Positions 18,688 through 19,128 of a DNA stretch of 19,128 nt are shown piece after piece. This stretch comes from Smittium culicis (Eukaryota; Kickxellomycota; Harpellomycetes; Harpellales; Legeriomycetaceae), in assembly GCA_001970855.1 (NCBI GenBank), contig LSSN01001906.1:1-19128 (forward strand), given 5' to 3'. Made by a program: the position numbers and the translations under genes. Under the pieces are notes generated by a model. It did not search any database. It was not told the origin of the DNA and worked only from the letters and a program-made list of their open reading frames with translations. The stretch's first letter is position 1. Every line of letters begins with the position of its first letter.

Positions 18688-18749
18688 TCTTGGGCGAGCC
18701 AATAGGATTAGAGAATCTATAAAATTTTATTTCTTATCTACTATTCACT
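18688..18749 (+). repeat. Direct repeat copy 2 with CCAAT core
   Basis: The second copy opens TCTTGGGCGAGCCAATAGG and closes with the same 20 bases as copy 1 (18730-18749). CCAAT is at 18699-18703, exactly 100 bases after the CCAAT of copy 1. The middle has diverged, so the duplication is not recent or is maintained only at its ends. Confidence 0.8.
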
Positions 18750-18910
18750 TTTTTTACGCCCTTACTAAATAAAATTGACTATAACCATCGAACACGTAGT
18801 CTATCGACTTTAACTTATTAATACAACTTTGTTGACCTAGCCAAGAGCTACATTTTGGTACAAGTTTGGTCTCTTTAAACAAAGTTTAACTTTTGCAATT
18901 AAATTGTAAA

Positions 18911-18929
18911 GTGCCCAAGTTTGGTGCAC
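18911..18929. promoter_or_regulatory. Imperfect palindrome, possible protein-binding site
   Basis: GTGCCCAA-GT-TTGGTGCAC is an inverted repeat with one extra base in the right arm. Its inner CAAGTTTGGT (18916-18925) also occurs at 18861-18870. It lies about 160-175 bases upstream of the ATG at 19086, where a transcription factor site could be expected. No known factor is assigned. Confidence 0.3.
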
Positions 18930-18961
18930 GGTTTTAATTAGCCAAATCGAAAAAAAAATCA

Positions 18962-19008
18962 CGCAAATCGCCGAATTTAACGAATTTGATTATTTCGACT
19001 AATTTGCG
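18962..19008. promoter_or_regulatory. Inverted repeat with clustered CGAATTT/AAATCG words
   Basis: CGCAAAT (18962-18968) and ATTTGCG (19002-19008) form inverted arms. Between them CGAATTT occurs twice in direct orientation, and CAAATCG occurs just before and within the left arm. The cluster is 78-124 bases upstream of the ATG at 19086. It may be a binding-site array or simple A+T-rich structure. Confidence 0.3.
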
Positions 19009-19085
19009 AGATTAAAAAAAGCCTACACAAAAAAAAAATACAAAAAAACAAAGCACAAAAAAAAAAAAAAGCTTTACCTACCACT

Positions 19086-19128
19086 ATGACCAACGAAAAG
19101 CCTATTAAACGTGCTAGAAACACGTTTA
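19086..19128 (+). CDS. Possible 5' end of a gene running off the right edge
   Basis: ATG at 19086 opens a frame to the end of the window (14 codons) reading MTNEKPIKRARNTF. It follows an A-rich leader and the CCAAT/palindrome-rich block at 18588-19008, which resembles a promoter. The peptide is basic and unrecognised. Fourteen open codons is weak evidence on its own; context is the main reason for the call. Confidence 0.35.
   Translation, partial: MTNEKPIKRARNTF

Overview
The window looks like nuclear DNA of a strongly A+T-rich fungus. Two genes encode the fungal sulfate-assimilation enzymes PAPS reductase (Met16 type) and the sulfite reductase beta subunit (Met5/Ecm17 type). Introns are short (58-121 bases) with GT..AG ends, poly(T)/AG acceptors and AATAAA-type 3' signals. 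A gene resembling the eIF4E transporter 4E-T, which budding yeast lacks, together with the base composition and intron style, suggests an early-diverging (zygomycete-grade, perhaps Kickxellomycotina-like) fungus. That placement is inference.

Layout. 1-939: no gene seen. 940-2861 (minus): a heavily decayed LINE-type (non-LTR) retrotransposon ORF2 remnant. 2963-6661 (minus): a seven-exon gene for a 1067-residue, low-complexity protein that I read as a divergent 4E-T. It carries an eIF4E-binding-like motif, PEW, SRF..LF, PTSVLRK and PFYPL motifs in the family order. 6671-6794 is a probable 5'-UTR intron. 6795-8940: intergenic, with a short tandem repeat, a relatively G+C-richer island and a possible Ty3/Gypsy integrase remnant. 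8960-9902 (minus): two-exon PAPS reductase. 9903-13818: a 3.9 kb spacer with a possible retropepsin remnant and a tRNA-like 5' half. 13819-18288 (plus): intron-free 1489-residue sulfite reductase beta subunit. 18289-19085: intergenic, with a duplicated CCAAT-containing element flanking a TC microsatellite and several inverted repeats. 19086 to the end (plus): possible start of another gene.

The two sulfur genes are neighbours transcribed away from each other. They catalyse consecutive steps (PAPS to sulfite, sulfite to sulfide), so the central spacer may carry shared control elements, although each gene has its own nearby TATA-like sequence. The 4E-T-like gene belongs to mRNA repression and P-body biology and has no evident functional link to them. 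All intergenic coding remnants read here are broken, retroelement-like and on the minus strand.

The most notable content is the divergent 4E-T-like gene, with a degenerate eIF4E-binding site and a repeated LF-type motif, and the sulfur-gene pair. I found no CRISPR array, rRNA, complete tRNA or bacterial-type system.
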